From Lethocerus indicus (lineage: Eukaryota; Arthropoda; Insecta; Hemiptera; Belostomatidae), in assembly GCA_019843655.1 (NCBI GenBank), contig JACDQD010000001.1, positions 45,167,659-45,231,658 of the forward strand: a stretch of 64,000 nt of DNA, read 5' to 3'. A model generated the notes under the pieces. The model was not told where the DNA came from. It searched no databases and was given only the letters and a program-made list of their open reading frames with translations. Made by a program: the position numbers and the translations under genes. Numbering within the stretch: the first letter of the stretch is position 1; every line of letters starts with the position of its first letter. This document shows positions 1 through 13,493 of this stretch, one piece after another.

Positions 1-3000
1 TAATTCGACCCAGAGTTCGATTCAATGGTGGCGGGAGGAATTTACAGTTACAAATTTCAAGCGAATAAACTCAAATCTATTCATTAGATTTGACCTTACT
101 TTCCTTTAAGTGTATTACATAACCACTTTTTAGCGATACTAAATTGTTTTATCGCTTCGACGGTAACTTATAGAAGCTGTGGTAGGAGATAATTGTTACA
201 AAAAACAATTATTATACACCCTTTGGCTGCCATAAATCTAATCTTGGCCGATTCCGCGAAATATCCGGACCTCGACCAAAAAAATAAACCGCATATCCTT
301 TTTAATGGCTAATCATACCGCAATCCTCCCAAAGCTATTTATTTTTAGTTTCTGGCATTTATCACATTTAGTATTTCCGCGTGTCAAACAACTATACGGT
401 ACTGTGACCATGATTTCGATTGTCTGTACTGAAATACGTTTATCTCGGGTTTTCGTCCCCTTCTCCGTGTTTACCGCAAATTCAACCGAGCGTCGCTCGG
501 AATAAATTCGTAATGACAAGAATTACGGATCCCTCAGTAGCCTGTACTTCGGCTCGGTAATTGAGTTATTCCTTTTTGTTACGTATTCTGCGGTTAGAAG
601 AGAGACCTGTAGATAAAACCAGGAAAAAAGTGATGGGGGGGGCCTTCCAATCCCACTCAGACATTCGACGCCTACCCGAATTTCCTCATTCAAAAACGTT
701 TATCACGGTTTAAGATACTCATTGTAGCAGCTTTCAGTGCCGACGGGATTTTTCATCGTCCCTACTTCACTACTACATGCTACAATGTAGAGAAGCCTGT
801 ATCTTGGCAATGAATAGACGCAATGGAGACAGAAAATATTTCCGGATATATATTCCGGAAAAATATTCCGGCCGCGGATATTTCTTCTTTAATAATTGTT
901 AAGTATTCATTAAACAATATTTCGGTCTATGAGTTTTATGATAATCAAGAAATTACAGAATAACGCACTACAAACGAAAGACTTGTTTTAACCTCTTTTA
1001 TTATCACAACTGAAACGAGTAGCATTAATAACGGAGAACCAACGGAAGCTTTCCCCTTTTTCAAAATTTTTTTCTGGTACGTTAAGACTACGTGGTCACT
1101 CCTTTTCAACCTTCCGTAAGGAACGTTGGGGGTGTCAGGAGATAGTAGGGTTTGGACCTCAGGGTTAAGATGATGTGTAATTCGGGACTGAAATCAGTTA
1201 TATTTTGTATGGCAAGGTCGTGGGCAAGCGGGCTTTGGACACGAGAAGCACATCGAAAACCGTTACTCAACCGCCCAGCTTGATAGAGTCTTCGGGAATA
1301 ATTAGTCGTTGGCTGTAATACCGAAATAAAAGTTATATATAATAGGGTGAAGTAATCCGAGAAGCGGGAAACAATATGTGGAAACGGGCGGCCAGATAAA
1401 CCCCAGCCAGGAACCGGAAGGGAGGCGGCGTTTATCGCCGACGAAATTTCTAATTCTAAAAAGTGATAACTCATTTCGATAACGGTGAAGCTTAATGTTC
1501 TATTATTTTTTTAATTTTATTTCAATGTACTGTAAGGGCGGGTGCTGCTTCGTTTTTTAAAAGTGGAGTAGGAGGAAAGGAAATGCCGATAATTAACTCC
1601 GGAGTTCTCAGTGGGAAACGGACAATTAACAAAAACGATATTTTCACGAGCCCGGATCTCTACTTGGGTCGGCTTTCTCTCGGAAAAAATTAAACCCTGT
1701 ATTAGTGAAAAGGGCCCGTCGGGATTGAGCAGTTCGATTACTTACTATATTCGATAGCTTTTGTACAACGAACAGCATATTTCACAACCCGCGAAACCTA
1801 AGGTACGTTACAGACTTGAGAGAAACGCTAGACGTAGCTCTTATTATGCATTAAATGAGGACTTAAAAACACTCCCGAAGGCCCGTCCCATGGATTGTTG
1901 TGAAAAACATTAACAAGGAGGAAAACTGAAAATAACATGAAGGGGAAAAATTCTTCGTCCGGTCTGGTACGTTCGATGCCGCTACTGGAGGCGGCGAGAG
2001 GGCGAAACGCGATGATAGAGGTAAAAGTTCGGACTGAGTTGAGTCGACACGCTCCGGGAAACGCGAAAGTCTAAAAGGTAAAGAGGAATTTTTATTCGGA
2101 TTTTAGTTAACCCGAGGTCGACGGCCCGGTGGTAGAACCTCCCGTTAAACGCTGCGTCCGCGATTGCGCTCAGCGACCGTTGTCCGGATCCGAAAATATT
2201 TAAGTACGAATTAAAATATAGCTTCGACTGGAAACTGGATCATTTGAACTAGTTGCGAATTTCATTGGTATACAGAGGAAATATCGAACGAAATCAATTC
2301 CTCACAGTTGGCATTGAACTCGAGTAGCAAGACCAACATTAAAGTTATAGTACGGATGCTATAGCATTAAAATACAGTACGGAAAGGTATAAATAAAATC
2401 TCTGGTAGAAAGCATTTTTGTACCTGTCCTCAAGTTCTTTTATTTGTAATAAGTAACAATAAAAATGTTTAGTCCACTGCGTTATGTCCACTAGTGGAGT
2501 AACATCGATAGTATGATTTGCTTCCGCACTGCTCATTGATTTATTGACTGGACTCTACTAACGGTGGGTTAAAGCCGAAACCGGAATTGCGCGGAACCAA
2601 TGGGGCTAAGTGGGTGTCTTTAATTAAAAACTATAAGAGAAAGAAAGAAAAAACCACGCCAAGGGGATTTTCGAAGATTGTCTTTCTGCGCTATTGTAAT
2701 GTTTGTACAATTCGTGTAAAAGTCCTATTTACGCGTTTCTTTTTTATTTCAGATGTATATCCCTCCGAACACGAGCAATAATAAATATTATTTCCAAGAG
2801 GAATTTCTACAACGCGGTTGTGCAGAATGCAGTATGCAGGAGATTTACTTCGGTTGCGTGCAGTGATAATGACTGTTGGCAAATCCGTTAATTAATAAGC
2901 GATCCAATCAAGATTGGACGTCGCTTCAAGAAACGTGTATTCTTGAAATACGCCGTACGTCCGCGGAAATGTATTTTTATTTTCTAGACAGGGCAATTTT

Positions 3001-4099
3001 TTTTCCGGTAGTCAACTGAACAAATTCGACTTGAGGACGGGTTACTGAAAAACCGGAATAACCCGATTTTATTCCAACTGGGGTAAATGATATGTTATAG
3101 TTCCGGATAATTTGGCATGATTAACGCCAGTTTTTCTTTTATGATACATTTCATGAGTTCTGAACCCGCAGAAACGACCGTAGGACAAAACGGAAAATCC
3201 GGGGAATTCCGTTCGTTCCGGGGAATTTGAATTCCCACTGTTTTAAATCGCGATGGTTTTATTTTGAAATGAAAAGAACGTCCGTCATAAAAACGACGTC
3301 ATAAAACTATATTTATTATAAAAGTTCCAAATCTCATTTGGAGTTTAATTCTATTGTTGTTTTCTCTCTATTGTAACATCGTTTTTGTTGGCCCCACAAT
3401 TAGCTTGCACTATGAGTGGATTCAAATTAAAAATGTTATGCACATAACATAAGTGTTTATATATACGTTTGTGCGTGTGAAATATATATCGTCTGAAACC
3501 GAATGGTACCAGATAGAACAATGTTTAGTTAGTTCTGTACACAATGGCTAAGGATTGAGGGGGGGGGGTTCCCATGAAGGGTAATTGTTGACGATGAGTT
3601 TCCATTTGAGGGATTTAGAGTGGAAAATTCTACGGCCAGCAAACGAAACACTGAGATGTGTGTGTAACGCGATGTAGGACACTATTGCGGGGGGTCTCAT
3701 TGGTATTTTGTAAAATGGTAATTTTCAATTCCGGCGTTAGACCGGAATTTGGATTCTCGCCATCGTCAGTAGTAATCGCGATGCCACTCTAACACTGTTA
3801 GCACTCCTTTGTAGTGGTGGAATATCAAAAATGGAATATCTACCGAATAATCACTGTCGACGAATGTTTAATCGTTCGGCTGTCCGTGGATATGTACACA
3901 CGAGCGTACTACTTTCCCGATAATCGTATCGTATATGAAGGATTTTGATTTAAAATACCGATTCCACGAACGCAATTGCATATGTACTTAGGCGATTTCG
4001 ACTATAGAATGAGGACGTAACGCTCTGACAAATCACATGGCTGTACTCCAACGGGTCGCAGTCTTCTCAATTACATCTTTTTAGAAGGCCATATACAAT

Positions 4100-4170
<71 letters not shown>

Positions 4171-4761
4171 ATATATGTATGTATATATATATATATATAT
4201 ATATTGCTGCTCTGACCACATATTTATAACGCAATTGATCAGTATTGGTGTTGTTCGGCCTAATATTTCGGTGTCCAATCGTTCGTTAACGGAATTAAAA
4301 AGCATTGAGAATGAGATTCGATGATACTATTGATTCAAATAGTAGGGGCCCGACCTTACTACGCGACACCCTACGTACTGCGTAAGATAGAGAATTGGCT
4401 TCGTCATCTCCGTCCGTACATCGGAAGAGCCCGTTCACTCTTATCTGCACGTTCACTTTTATTTTCATTATCCCAGTTCATAATTTCAAATTACGCCGCC
4501 CCTGAGATCTGTCTTAAACGTCTTCTATTGTATTTTTATGCTCGTGTCTGAGAAGAAGCCGGCCGCTGGTGTTCCATTGTCTCCGATATTGAATAAAAAA
4601 AGAGAAAGGTAGATTCTTTTATCGCACAATTTCCTAAATAAACAAATATATACAGCGGACCTAATGAAATAAAACGCGCAAATAAAATTATTAAGTTTAG
4701 AATACCTAAATCGGTCTCCGAGGTCTGCGGTACCTCGTGGTCTACGAGGGGTTGAAATACC
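1..4761. other. Intergenic, no gene recognised
   Basis: CpG-containing, moderately AT-rich sequence. The open reading frames are short (under 125 codons), lack family resemblance and have no paired splice signals that build a longer protein. Contents that can be named are the compound microsatellite at 4105-4204 and a short motif near 3752 resembling the terminal arm of the element at 4762-5368. A runs-of-G patch occurs near 3560. No RNA gene was found by eye. Confidence 0.6.
4105..4204. repeat. Compound microsatellite (AT)n(GT)n(AT)n
   Basis: About 46 bases of perfect AT dinucleotide are followed by about 20 bases of GT and then interrupted AT/GTAT. The long Ile-Tyr open frame on the minus strand here is a translation artefact of the repeat. 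Confidence 0.97.
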
Positions 4762-4926
4762 GTAGATTTCGTGTGTTTCTCTCCTCTCGCTGGTTTGGTC
4801 TTTTACTAAACCGGTTACGGTTGCTCGCCACCTTCATTAGCGGTGTTAGTCACTTTGGCACTTTGTATGTTTTTGGACAACCTCACTGCACTGTCACTGT
4901 TACTTGTACTGAGGTGGTTGTCTGCC

Positions 4927-4994
<68 letters not shown>

Positions 4995-5368
4995 TTTGTT
5001 ATGTACTTAACTAAAGTTCGTTGGGTGCACCAATTAACTAGCGCCCCCCCTGAGTGTGGTGGGGAAGTCAGAAACTAATAGTTCAAAAATATATTTGACC
5101 GATAATCCGACAAAGACCCGTTTAACATCTCTCCCAACCAAAATAAGACAAACAACATTCCCCAAAAACACAATAACAAGACACATATATATACACACGA
5201 CAAATAGACAACCACCACAGTACATATGACAGTGACAGTGCAGTGAGGATGCCCAAAAAACATCCGAAGTGCCAATGTGACTAACACCGCTAATGAAGAT
5301 GGCGAGCAGCCGAAACCGGTCTAGCAAAAGACCAAACCAGCGAGAGGAGAGAGAAACACGAAATCTAC
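4762..5368. mobile_element. Inverted-repeat (foldback/MITE-like) element, copy A
   Basis: The left arm begins GTAGATTT and runs through CTCCTCTCGCTGGTTTGGTC and the GCTCGCC...TTAGCGGTGTTAGTCAC block to about 4915. The right arm (about 5215-5368) is its reverse complement, ending AAATCTAC. Between the arms lie a (GT)n(AT)n microsatellite (about 4927-4986) and one 70-bp monomer (TGTACTTAACTAAAG..., GCGCCCCCC...GAGTGTGGTG) of the kind tandemly repeated at 51 kb. No transposase frame is present, so if mobile it is non-autonomous. Target-site duplications could not be defined with certainty. Confidence 0.8.
4927..4986. repeat. (GT)n(AT)n microsatellite inside element A
   Basis: Roughly 20 bases of GT are followed by about 38 bases of AT, located just inside the left inverted arm of element A. 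Confidence 0.95.
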
Positions 5369-8300
5369 AAAATTATTAAGATAAATAATGAAACCAAAAC
5401 GGGCGAGGAAACAAAATTGGTGGAGCGGTTCGGTCGCTCGAATGCCTAAAGGTCGACCGCTTATATAAGAAGAGAATTTTTTTATCCAATTAAAGAATTC
5501 ACTTCCGGGGATTTTCAAAATTTGCAATCTGCGACGAAACTTTTACGTCGCTATTAAAGGAATTGTGGCGAATGACAACCATTGAATATCTTTTTACACA
5601 TTAATCCGGGATTGGGAGTCTCACCGTTTCCGGTAGCGTTCTGTCCGTAATATTGCAACGGAATTGTTGCGTGTTTAGTGCTGTGTTCAGGTACACTCTG
5701 AATGAAACGGGAATACGTCCGTACTCGGTATGAACCGGCCGAAATACCAACGTACTAAATATTAATTTATATTAAAGTAAATAAATTCCGTGATTACACT
5801 CAGAATCAAATAATATACGTATAATATGTGTAATATATGGATTTTAAGAAAAACATCTTTTTTCATTAAGGAATTAAAACGTTGTAGGCTTGTGGTGTTT
5901 CTGTCTCCTCTCGCTGGTTTGGTCTAGCAAAAGCTCACTGCTAGTGATACTGCAGTAAATTACTGTCCGGCACAGCGTCTATATCAGTGACAGTGCCAAC
6001 GAATGACCGGACTGAGGCCGGAACACTGGAATTATACGTAAGTGTTTTTTATTGTTAATTCGCAAAATATTATTGGAACGCTCATTAGCAAATAACAAAG
6101 GGCGATATAATTCCACGGGAGTTGAGTTTAGATTAATAAAATCAAACATTATCTCTCCCCCTCCTCACAACAACAACACTGGTGTCACGTTCATCATTGA
6201 CCGCAGGCATTCGTTTCGGCTTCCAGGTTTTTAAACTGAACACAAACTGCCGTCGATATTAACGAAACTGAAAAAATATTTTTTTTATTTATTAATTATT
6301 ATTATATTTTTAATTATAATTATTAATTATTTCCTATAGACGACGGGTTTGCTTTCAGAAACAAACATGGGCTTGTTCCGGCCACAACGGTGGGTCGTGC
6401 GCGGATGAAATTTTGAATTTCACGAAATAAAAATACCCCAAATCTGCAACATTTTTTATTTTTATTCATTATTTTTATTTAACGAATTACTACAGAAAAT
6501 GTGATGAATCCCATAGCGAAGTTTAGTTGTTATCATGAAGCGTTACTAAATTAGTTTGTCTTTTTATAACACATGACGCAATACAAGACAGTCGAAACCA
6601 TTTAAAACGGCGGTTTAAGTGCTTATATCCAAACCCCGGTCGATACAAATGCCTTTTAATTCGTATATTCTTAATTAAATAAACCACGTATGAATCTCGA
6701 CCACTAGGTTAACAACCCTGTCGTCAATGCAGATAAAGGCTAGAGGAATGTGAGCCATAATGGCTACTGTTATTTTTATGAACGTATTTCCGAAGATAAG
6801 ATGCGTTTTATTTCAGATAAGATCGAGAGCCGAAGCGATGTTCATTTTTTAAGCACAGGTCAGTGAAACAGTTTTTCATTGAACATTCGTCGTGGATACG
6901 TCGGGGGAATTTTTCATTCTATTTCCAACGCGGAAATTTTTTTTTGTTTCTTCGATAAGGGCCGTTAAAAAAGTATCAAAAAAATAAATTATCGAGACTG
7001 AGCTGAGCAGATCGCCACACCCTTGTGAGGTTGTCCCCATAAGTTAGAGGACAAAGAGGATCGAGAGGAATAGCCCTCGGGGAATACGCCGGGGTGCTTT
7101 ATTTTTCACCATTCCGATTTCACAATAGAAAATGAAGTGGGCAGTCCAAAAACGCGGCGATAGAAATCAGAAAGAACTATGAGCTATTCGCATACAGGAA
7201 TAGAATAATTGACCGCCGAACGAACGAGTTGAACAGAGGGGGATCGGTTTCGTTTCGTGCCGGAGTAAACATTTTAATGCACTTAATTACAGACATGTTG
7301 TTATTGATCTTGCAAATTACACTTGTCATCCATGCCGGCTTCTGTCCCCGGTGTTCTCATTTAAAACAAATCAGGCGACCTAGGGGCAGAGTGATTCGAG
7401 CTAGTCCTACGGACAAAAATATGAATCCCCGGTCAACAATGAAATTACATCTAATTAAAAAAATATGGCCGCTTCGCGTAAGTAATCAACGCGAACGGTT
7501 ACGAGAAGCCCAAAAACCCCTCCCGGAACAATCTTTTCTACATTTGTTAATACATATTTAAACGTTTAAACGCTGAAACCTTCCCCTATGAAATTGCCAA
7601 CCAATTGTGTATACAGTGAAATTAGAACCGCTTATTTCCATCTAGCTCGCGGCATGTCCAAGCCTGGTTTCCCAGTGGTAGGTCGGGATTTGTCGATCGT
7701 CCATCCAACTCGGAGATCGGACCCCGGAATTGTTTTTTATTTCCTTTGGACAAATCGCGATTAGTAACAGATTGTAATAGTATGCGCGATTTTAGTGACT
7801 AATTTTGTTAAGGGAATATTGAAATATTATAATATACTTAGGATGTGTCCCCGTTATATTTAAAAATATTGCTTTCTTTTTAAACATTAAGTTCATGATT
7901 CATTTCGTTGTTGTTCAGGGCACGCATTGTATCTTGCGTTTTCAAAGTTAAAAAGTACAATCAATGCGAAAATTCTTACGATTCAGTAGCTTTCGCCGTT
8001 TCAAGTCCCAATATATTATCAAGGATGCTTCTGTTTTCTCCCGCACCGTCGGGAATTAAAAAAAAATTAACTAAAAAAAATTCGTCTTCGGTCTCTCAGA
8101 ATATTTACATCCGATAACGAATCTCCTCTATTTTCGAGGTTTCCTTCTCCCTTTTTCACCTATGGGCAAACCGCACGCTCCGAAACAGAGGCCGCAGTCC
8201 GGGGTATACAGTTTCCGCCGCCTTCATACCTCCAAAAACCCGACCCCCTAATAACGTCCCCCACCGCAAATTCCACGGATAATATCTATAATTCTATGTG

Positions 8301-10354
8301 GATGATGGAACAAAACATAAAAGGATTGGGCTTATTTTTTTTTTACGGCTCATCCTTCCTTTCGTGTACCATACATTTGAGGACTCGAAAAATAATGCCG
8401 ACAAAAATAATTCCGAGAATGATTTCTCGATTTTTAAAACAATTCGCATCGTTATTATACGGTCATTAATAAAGAGGGCATCTCTCTGATAGATAATCTT
8501 TCATTCGCAATATTTATTACTATGTGCTCTATAAAAGTTGTGTCGCCGAATTTAGCGTTCCACTTTTACGTTATCAGATCGTGAATGAACATAAAACATT
8601 CTTAAAAAAGAAGAATGTACTTTTTTACAAAAAACAAATCTATATGCGAAAATTGAAGTAGAACTTAGTATGAGTGCTGTGAAATTGATAAACGTAAATG
8701 TCTCGACTTCGACAACAAAAATCGAAATATTCTGTATATTTCGTATAGAACGCATTTTACGTTGTATGGAATAAGTCTACGTAACTTTTTCACGCATATG
8801 ATAAGATCATAACATAGCCGGACTTCAATTTCTTGGTAGGACTCATTTCCTGTTAGTACACACGGCTATAAACATAATTTTATACTATATTTTTTGTCGG
8901 AACATAAAAGAATTAATTAACAATTCACGAGGAACATCTTTTTTTGGGAAAACCCATGTGAATGTTTCTAATTAAAGTGGTAATACAGGATAAAGACAGG
9001 ATAAAGTTTTTTTTAATTTGATAAATGACTAAGAATGTAACTTTGGGTTCTCGCCTTCGCCGGTAGCATCGCTTCGGTAATAGAATGCGGACTGTAAGAA
9101 TAGGTGTAAGAAATCGGATCCTCCCACTAGATAACTAAAAACGCAATCGAGATATCTCAAAAGGGTTCGCCCCAACTTGAGAGTCCTGACTTGAAAGGGA
9201 ACGGTCCGACGCTTCGTAGAAACACCTTCTCTTCGGGTAAGTACCTTTTTCGGACTGTTAAGGGCGGGAATTATAGGCCTACAGGCGCGGGAAGTAGGTT
9301 AGCGACGGGGAACCGGCCCAGATACCCGATTGTACATAAACATAAAAGAGAGCGTTTTCACCCGAGATCTACTAATGAGAGCGGAATGGTAGCTCTCACC
9401 GTTCACCCTAATTATCGCTAATTACCCTTTTCCATTTCCACGGGGCCCCCTCCAAACGAAAATACACAAGAAAGAAAATCGGTGCGGGAGGGGGGAGAGA
9501 ATAAGAAAAAATGATCGACTGAAAAACTAGCGGATACGCTCGAATATATGTTTGTATTATCGTTCTGGCTTGTCTACCTGTCGAGAGTCCCGCTCCTCCC
9601 AACCACCTGTCCTCTTTCGATCCCCCCTCCAGCCTATACAATAATTACACCTTTTAATACCTCCCATTCAAAAAAACAATCTTAATACTCGCGCAGAATA
9701 GAACGGTATTAAATCGTATCGCAACGAAGAAACATCAAGGGACAGAGATTTCAGCGGTGAGATACGTCAGTTCGCCCACGGCTACACCTTGATAACAATA
9801 CATTTTCGTAAAAAGCGTCGCTAATGAAATGTCAGTGGGAATCCGTATCCATAAAGCTTTATCACCTGCGCAGGTTGTCACGACACTTTCCGGATCCGAC
9901 AGTCACGTAATTGTATCAGAGGAAAACGTCAGCACTTCGCTCGGCAAAGGCTTCATTTAAAATATGTTAATATCGCGCCGGCGATTTGCCATTCAACGTG
10001 ACATCTTCGCAATTCGCCGGTGGACATTTTCGTACGTCGCTGTCGCGCATCGAGCGCGTTTCAAAATATTATTTCGCTATTATCACTCGCGATTTTCTTC
10101 CGGTTAGTCAATTTCCGAGAGTTTTGCGGGTAATTTCGCGAACAGTGTTTCGGTCCTCGACGATTTTAACGATGGGTAATAAAGGCGTTCGGAAAACTCA
10201 TTTTTTATCGGAATCTCTACGGTTATCGCGGTTTCGAGGATAATACTCGGTCGGCGTGGAACTGTCATTGTAGTGTACCCCGGAGCGGACGTCTCGCGAC
10301 CGGGTAGACCGAATAGGGGTAGGCGGGACTCGGACGGAACAGAAGGACCCTTAC
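5369..10354. other. Intergenic or intronic, no coding gene recognised
   Basis: CpG-containing DNA without a convincing coding exon on either strand. It holds a broken left-arm fragment of the inverted-repeat element (5889-6000) and degenerate arm-like 30-mers near 5620 and 9049. If the minus-strand promoter and 5' exon at 10355-10781 are real, this stretch would be the beginning of that gene's first intron. Confidence 0.5.
5889..6000 (+). mobile_element. Fragment of the inverted-repeat element family (left arm)
   Basis: TGTCTCCTCTCGCTGGTTTG followed by GTCTAGCAAAAG matches the terminal portion of copies A and B. The rest of the arm is rearranged, but a TCAGTGACAGTGCCAA block similar to the inner arm follows near 5985. 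There is no partner arm nearby. Confidence 0.65.
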
Positions 10355-10687
10355 CTTATCTCGGTGTCGACGAACCTCGGGGCCCCGTGAACGGACTAGC
10401 GATGGGCGGGACGAGCGAGCGCCGAATAGTAAGTACCCCCGGGGAGCGCGCACTCCGCCTCCGGAGAGAGAGAGAGGATGACTCACGCACTGCGACAGAC
10501 GAAGTCCCCGGCGGGCGAGTGAGAGAGGGAGAGAGAAAAGGAGAGAGAGAGAGAGAGAGAGAGAGAGGGGAGGAGAGGGAAAGGGAGGGAGAGAAGGAGG
10601 AGACCACTGGGCCGGTTGAAGCGGGGCCACTGACTGGAGGAACGGGCCGACTCGGTGGTGGCGCTGCCGGCGACTGAAATCGAAAGT
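10355..10687 (-). other. Probable 5' noncoding exon of an unidentified minus-strand gene
   Basis: Reading the minus strand from a putative start site at 10687, there are 333 bases of GC-rich sequence with a CT-rich tract and no ATG at all. They are followed by GATAAG|GTAAGG, a consensus splice donor (intron begins at 10354). Absence of ATG over 333 bases, the donor and the core promoter immediately upstream together suggest a 5' UTR exon. No downstream coding exon was recognised to the left within the window, so the product is unknown. The plus strand also offers a GTAAGT near 10429, so transcription in the other direction cannot be excluded. Confidence 0.45.
10464..10598. repeat. GA/CT-rich low-complexity tract
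   Basis: Purine-rich on the plus strand, with interrupted and then perfect (GA)n (about 10540-10567). It explains the Arg-Glu-rich and Ser-Leu-rich open frames here. Arthropod promoters and 5' UTRs often carry such GA tracts (GAGA-factor type sites), but that role is only inferred. Confidence 0.9.
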
Positions 10688-10780
10688 GAGTCCCACCCCC
10701 TTCTCCGTCCCTTTTATACCGCCGCCTCCCTCCACCTCCGCTTCATCCCCGGCCGCTCGCTTAGCCACCACTCTTATTGG
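10687..10780 (-). promoter_or_regulatory. Minus-strand core promoter: CCAAT, TATA and Inr
   Basis: On the minus strand, CCAAT lies at 10780-10776 and GGTATAAAAGG places TATAAAA at 10718-10712. TCACTT lies 31 bases downstream, with its A at 10687, the correct spacing for an initiator. The surroundings are GC- and CpG-rich. This is among the clearest core-promoter signals by eye in the window. The target gene was not found. Confidence 0.55.
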
Positions 10781-11116
10781 TTAGGCACCCTCCGACCCCG
10801 AGTTAGCCACAATTCGCCGACTACACGCCAATTCTGAGCCGCCCTTTTTGCAACTGACGAGTCGAACAACCGTCTATAATCTGCCGGTATGAAAGACATC
10901 TTTAAAGGAAAGATATTTTACCGTCCAACTCCCGGTTTCCACCGCAGTTTCCTCCGACCGGTCATAGAATTGGCGAAGGAATTAAGCTGACACCGAAGGA
11001 AAATGGAAAGCGGCGTACTTCGAATGTTGAGGCCTCGACTAGACATTCGGAAAGAAGGTGAAATATCTAAGTGAGTACAGCCTCCCAAAATCTTTGGATA
11101 AAGGATTAAAAGACTT

Positions 11117-11250
11117 GCATCTGACACTTGATTGAGACTCGCCTAACATTTACCTAAAACTTAACACTCGCCCAAGACTTAACTAATATTTGTATAAAAT
11201 GTGACTCACACTCGGCTAAAACTTGCCTAAGACTCGTCTTAGACTCAGCA
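11117..11250. repeat. Degenerate short tandem repeat
   Basis: Repeated variants of ACTCGCCTAA, ACTTGCCTAAGACT and ACTCGGCTAAAACT follow one another at irregular spacing of roughly 13-16 or 28-30 bases. Too decayed for a confident unit length. Confidence 0.5.
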
Positions 11251-13432
11251 TGCAGGACCGGACTGTCACTCCTCCTTCATCGGTCCTGTACCTATATCGG
11301 TTTTGATAAACAGAAATTGGATCGTTTTTGTCATCTACGAAATGTCTCAACTGTGCTGTCGCTGTGGTGAGAAGAGCCTGCATAGGGTAGTACACACGCG
11401 TTGGTACATGTATATACCACATAACCGGCACAGGGCTCGTGACAACGGCGAAGAACCGATATCTTGTTATTTTCTGGAAGGTACCATTACAACCGTTGAG
11501 GATAAACTAGTAGTACACACCTTAATTCAATAACTGATGATTATATAATAAATTGACAACATTACGAATATTTTCAATGTAATTATTCTACTTAAAAAAA
11601 TATTTTCCATTAGCTCAATTACCATAAGACCACTCGCTTAATGCGAAATGAAACCAGCTATTATCCATATGCCTGTTGTAATTGTCACTGATTATTAATT
11701 TTAAATTTCCGAGTAGACCTTAACGCCCCGATTGGAAGCCTACCAGGAACCCAGCATACAATTACAAATTTGGTACCCGCAGGAAAGCCAAAGCATCTGG
11801 TGGTACCTTTTATAGGGTTGTGACACAAAAAAGGGGTTTCTTTCATAAGGCCGACAAAATTCTTGAAGAATATTTTACAGATTTTACGAGACTCCCGTAA
11901 ATATTTTCTTTTCTGGATGCCGCCATTACCCATCGTTAAAATTATCGCTTTAAGGACTCACGGTTAAGAATGCATCCGACCTAGATTGTAAGGATTATTA
12001 TTTTCGTCCAAATTTGAAAAAAATGAATCGTAGTTAAAGCTAATCCCAATGTGAAACTGATCCGCCTTGAATTTAATCATATTGATCAGTCCTAATCGGC
12101 TTCTCACTATCGCTAGTATCATTCTGTTGAGTTAGACACTGAGGGAATGGAATTCTAACGGAGTGGTACTACTATCAATGGTACTGATGAAAGGACCTGG
12201 CTTACGATCAAACAAATGCCTCAAATGCACAGGGCAAAGTGCAATAATTGCCATCAAATTGTCATTAGATTATGTTGCAAAATCAAACTAATTTGGTTCA
12301 AAAAACAGTGTTAACACTATTTTTTAACACACATATCAAACCACCCTCGTATATATACTGTATTATACCAAAAGTCAGTGAACTTTGACCTCGTACACTT
12401 TTTCCTCTATCTAACAATTTCAACCGAAAATTAATCAAAGTGATCTCTGAGATTGGATCGAGATTTTATTGAGTACGAAAATTTCCTGACAATGGCTTTA
12501 TATGTTTATTAACTCAATAGCTTATGTCATATCCCCTTTTTCATACACTTTTTACACACAAGGGGTATCTTCTGAAAGACTGAGTATTCATTCCACTGTC
12601 TAATAATAATTCTTCTTCGTCGCTAAGTAAACTTTGGAAGTGACTCAAATCGAATTTAATTTTTAATAATAAACCCTACTCTAAAACAATCGTAAACTTG
12701 ATGAATAATACAATCCAAGTATTGGAGAATTTATTCTTGACCGGTCGATCAAGGTATGATTCCTCCCGTTGTTAGTAGATTCACGGGGAAGATGATGAGC
12801 GAATGATCCAGAACCAGTTCAGTTCCCCAAGCCAAGTATGGAAATGAATTATTTTGTTTTGATTCGTCTTTTACAAACTAACATTTAGAAAGGGGTGATT
12901 TTAAAATTAAATCGATCTATACAGTTTTCCTGTTTACTTCATTATAGATTTTAAAGACAACACATCCATGCAAATATACGTGACATTTCTGTTTGTGAAG
13001 ATTATTTACATACGTGTCATTTAAAGAGCAGCTCGGATTACCGGCTACTTCGTCGGGGCCGCATTTAGGTTTATGTCTTTTTTAATTCATTATTTAATTT
13101 CAGGATAAATTAACGTCCGCGTTACATTTTCAGTTTAGTCCACTGGGTCTATTTTATGGCGTTGAATTGTTTACACCCGAGTAAACCTTGAACCCCAGCG
13201 GACCAAGCGCTGCTTTAATTGCTCTTTGCGGTTCGAATCGCCTTTCACGATTTTACGATCCCATTAACCGACACGCCTTTGACAGGCCTATCTGAAAACA
13301 CCATTGCCAAGACCCGTCGTATATTAAGAGTTTGTCCGACAAGACTGATTTATACTTCTCGCCTTCGGTAGTAGCATCCTTTAAAAACTGCACTGAGCCT
13401 AATGAGTTTACTCCGTTTGTTCTTTAACAAAA

Positions 13433-13434
<2 letters not shown>

Positions 13435-13489
<55 letters not shown>
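13435..13489. repeat. (AT)n microsatellite
   Basis: About 55 bases of uninterrupted AT dinucleotide. Confidence 0.97.

Positions 13490-13493
<4 letters not shown>

Noticed and set aside
4099..4305. Minus-strand frame of repeated Ile-Tyr and Thr-His
   Set aside because: Pure translation of the microsatellite.
10265..10771. 168-codon minus-strand and 134-codon plus-strand frames
   Set aside because: Both are products of the GA/CT-rich tract and GC-rich promoter sequence, with repetitive Ser-Leu or Arg-Glu content and no family resemblance.
13220..13245. GCGGTTCGAATCGCC resembling a tRNA T-arm
   Set aside because: No A-box or acceptor stem upstream; the remaining cloverleaf cannot be formed.
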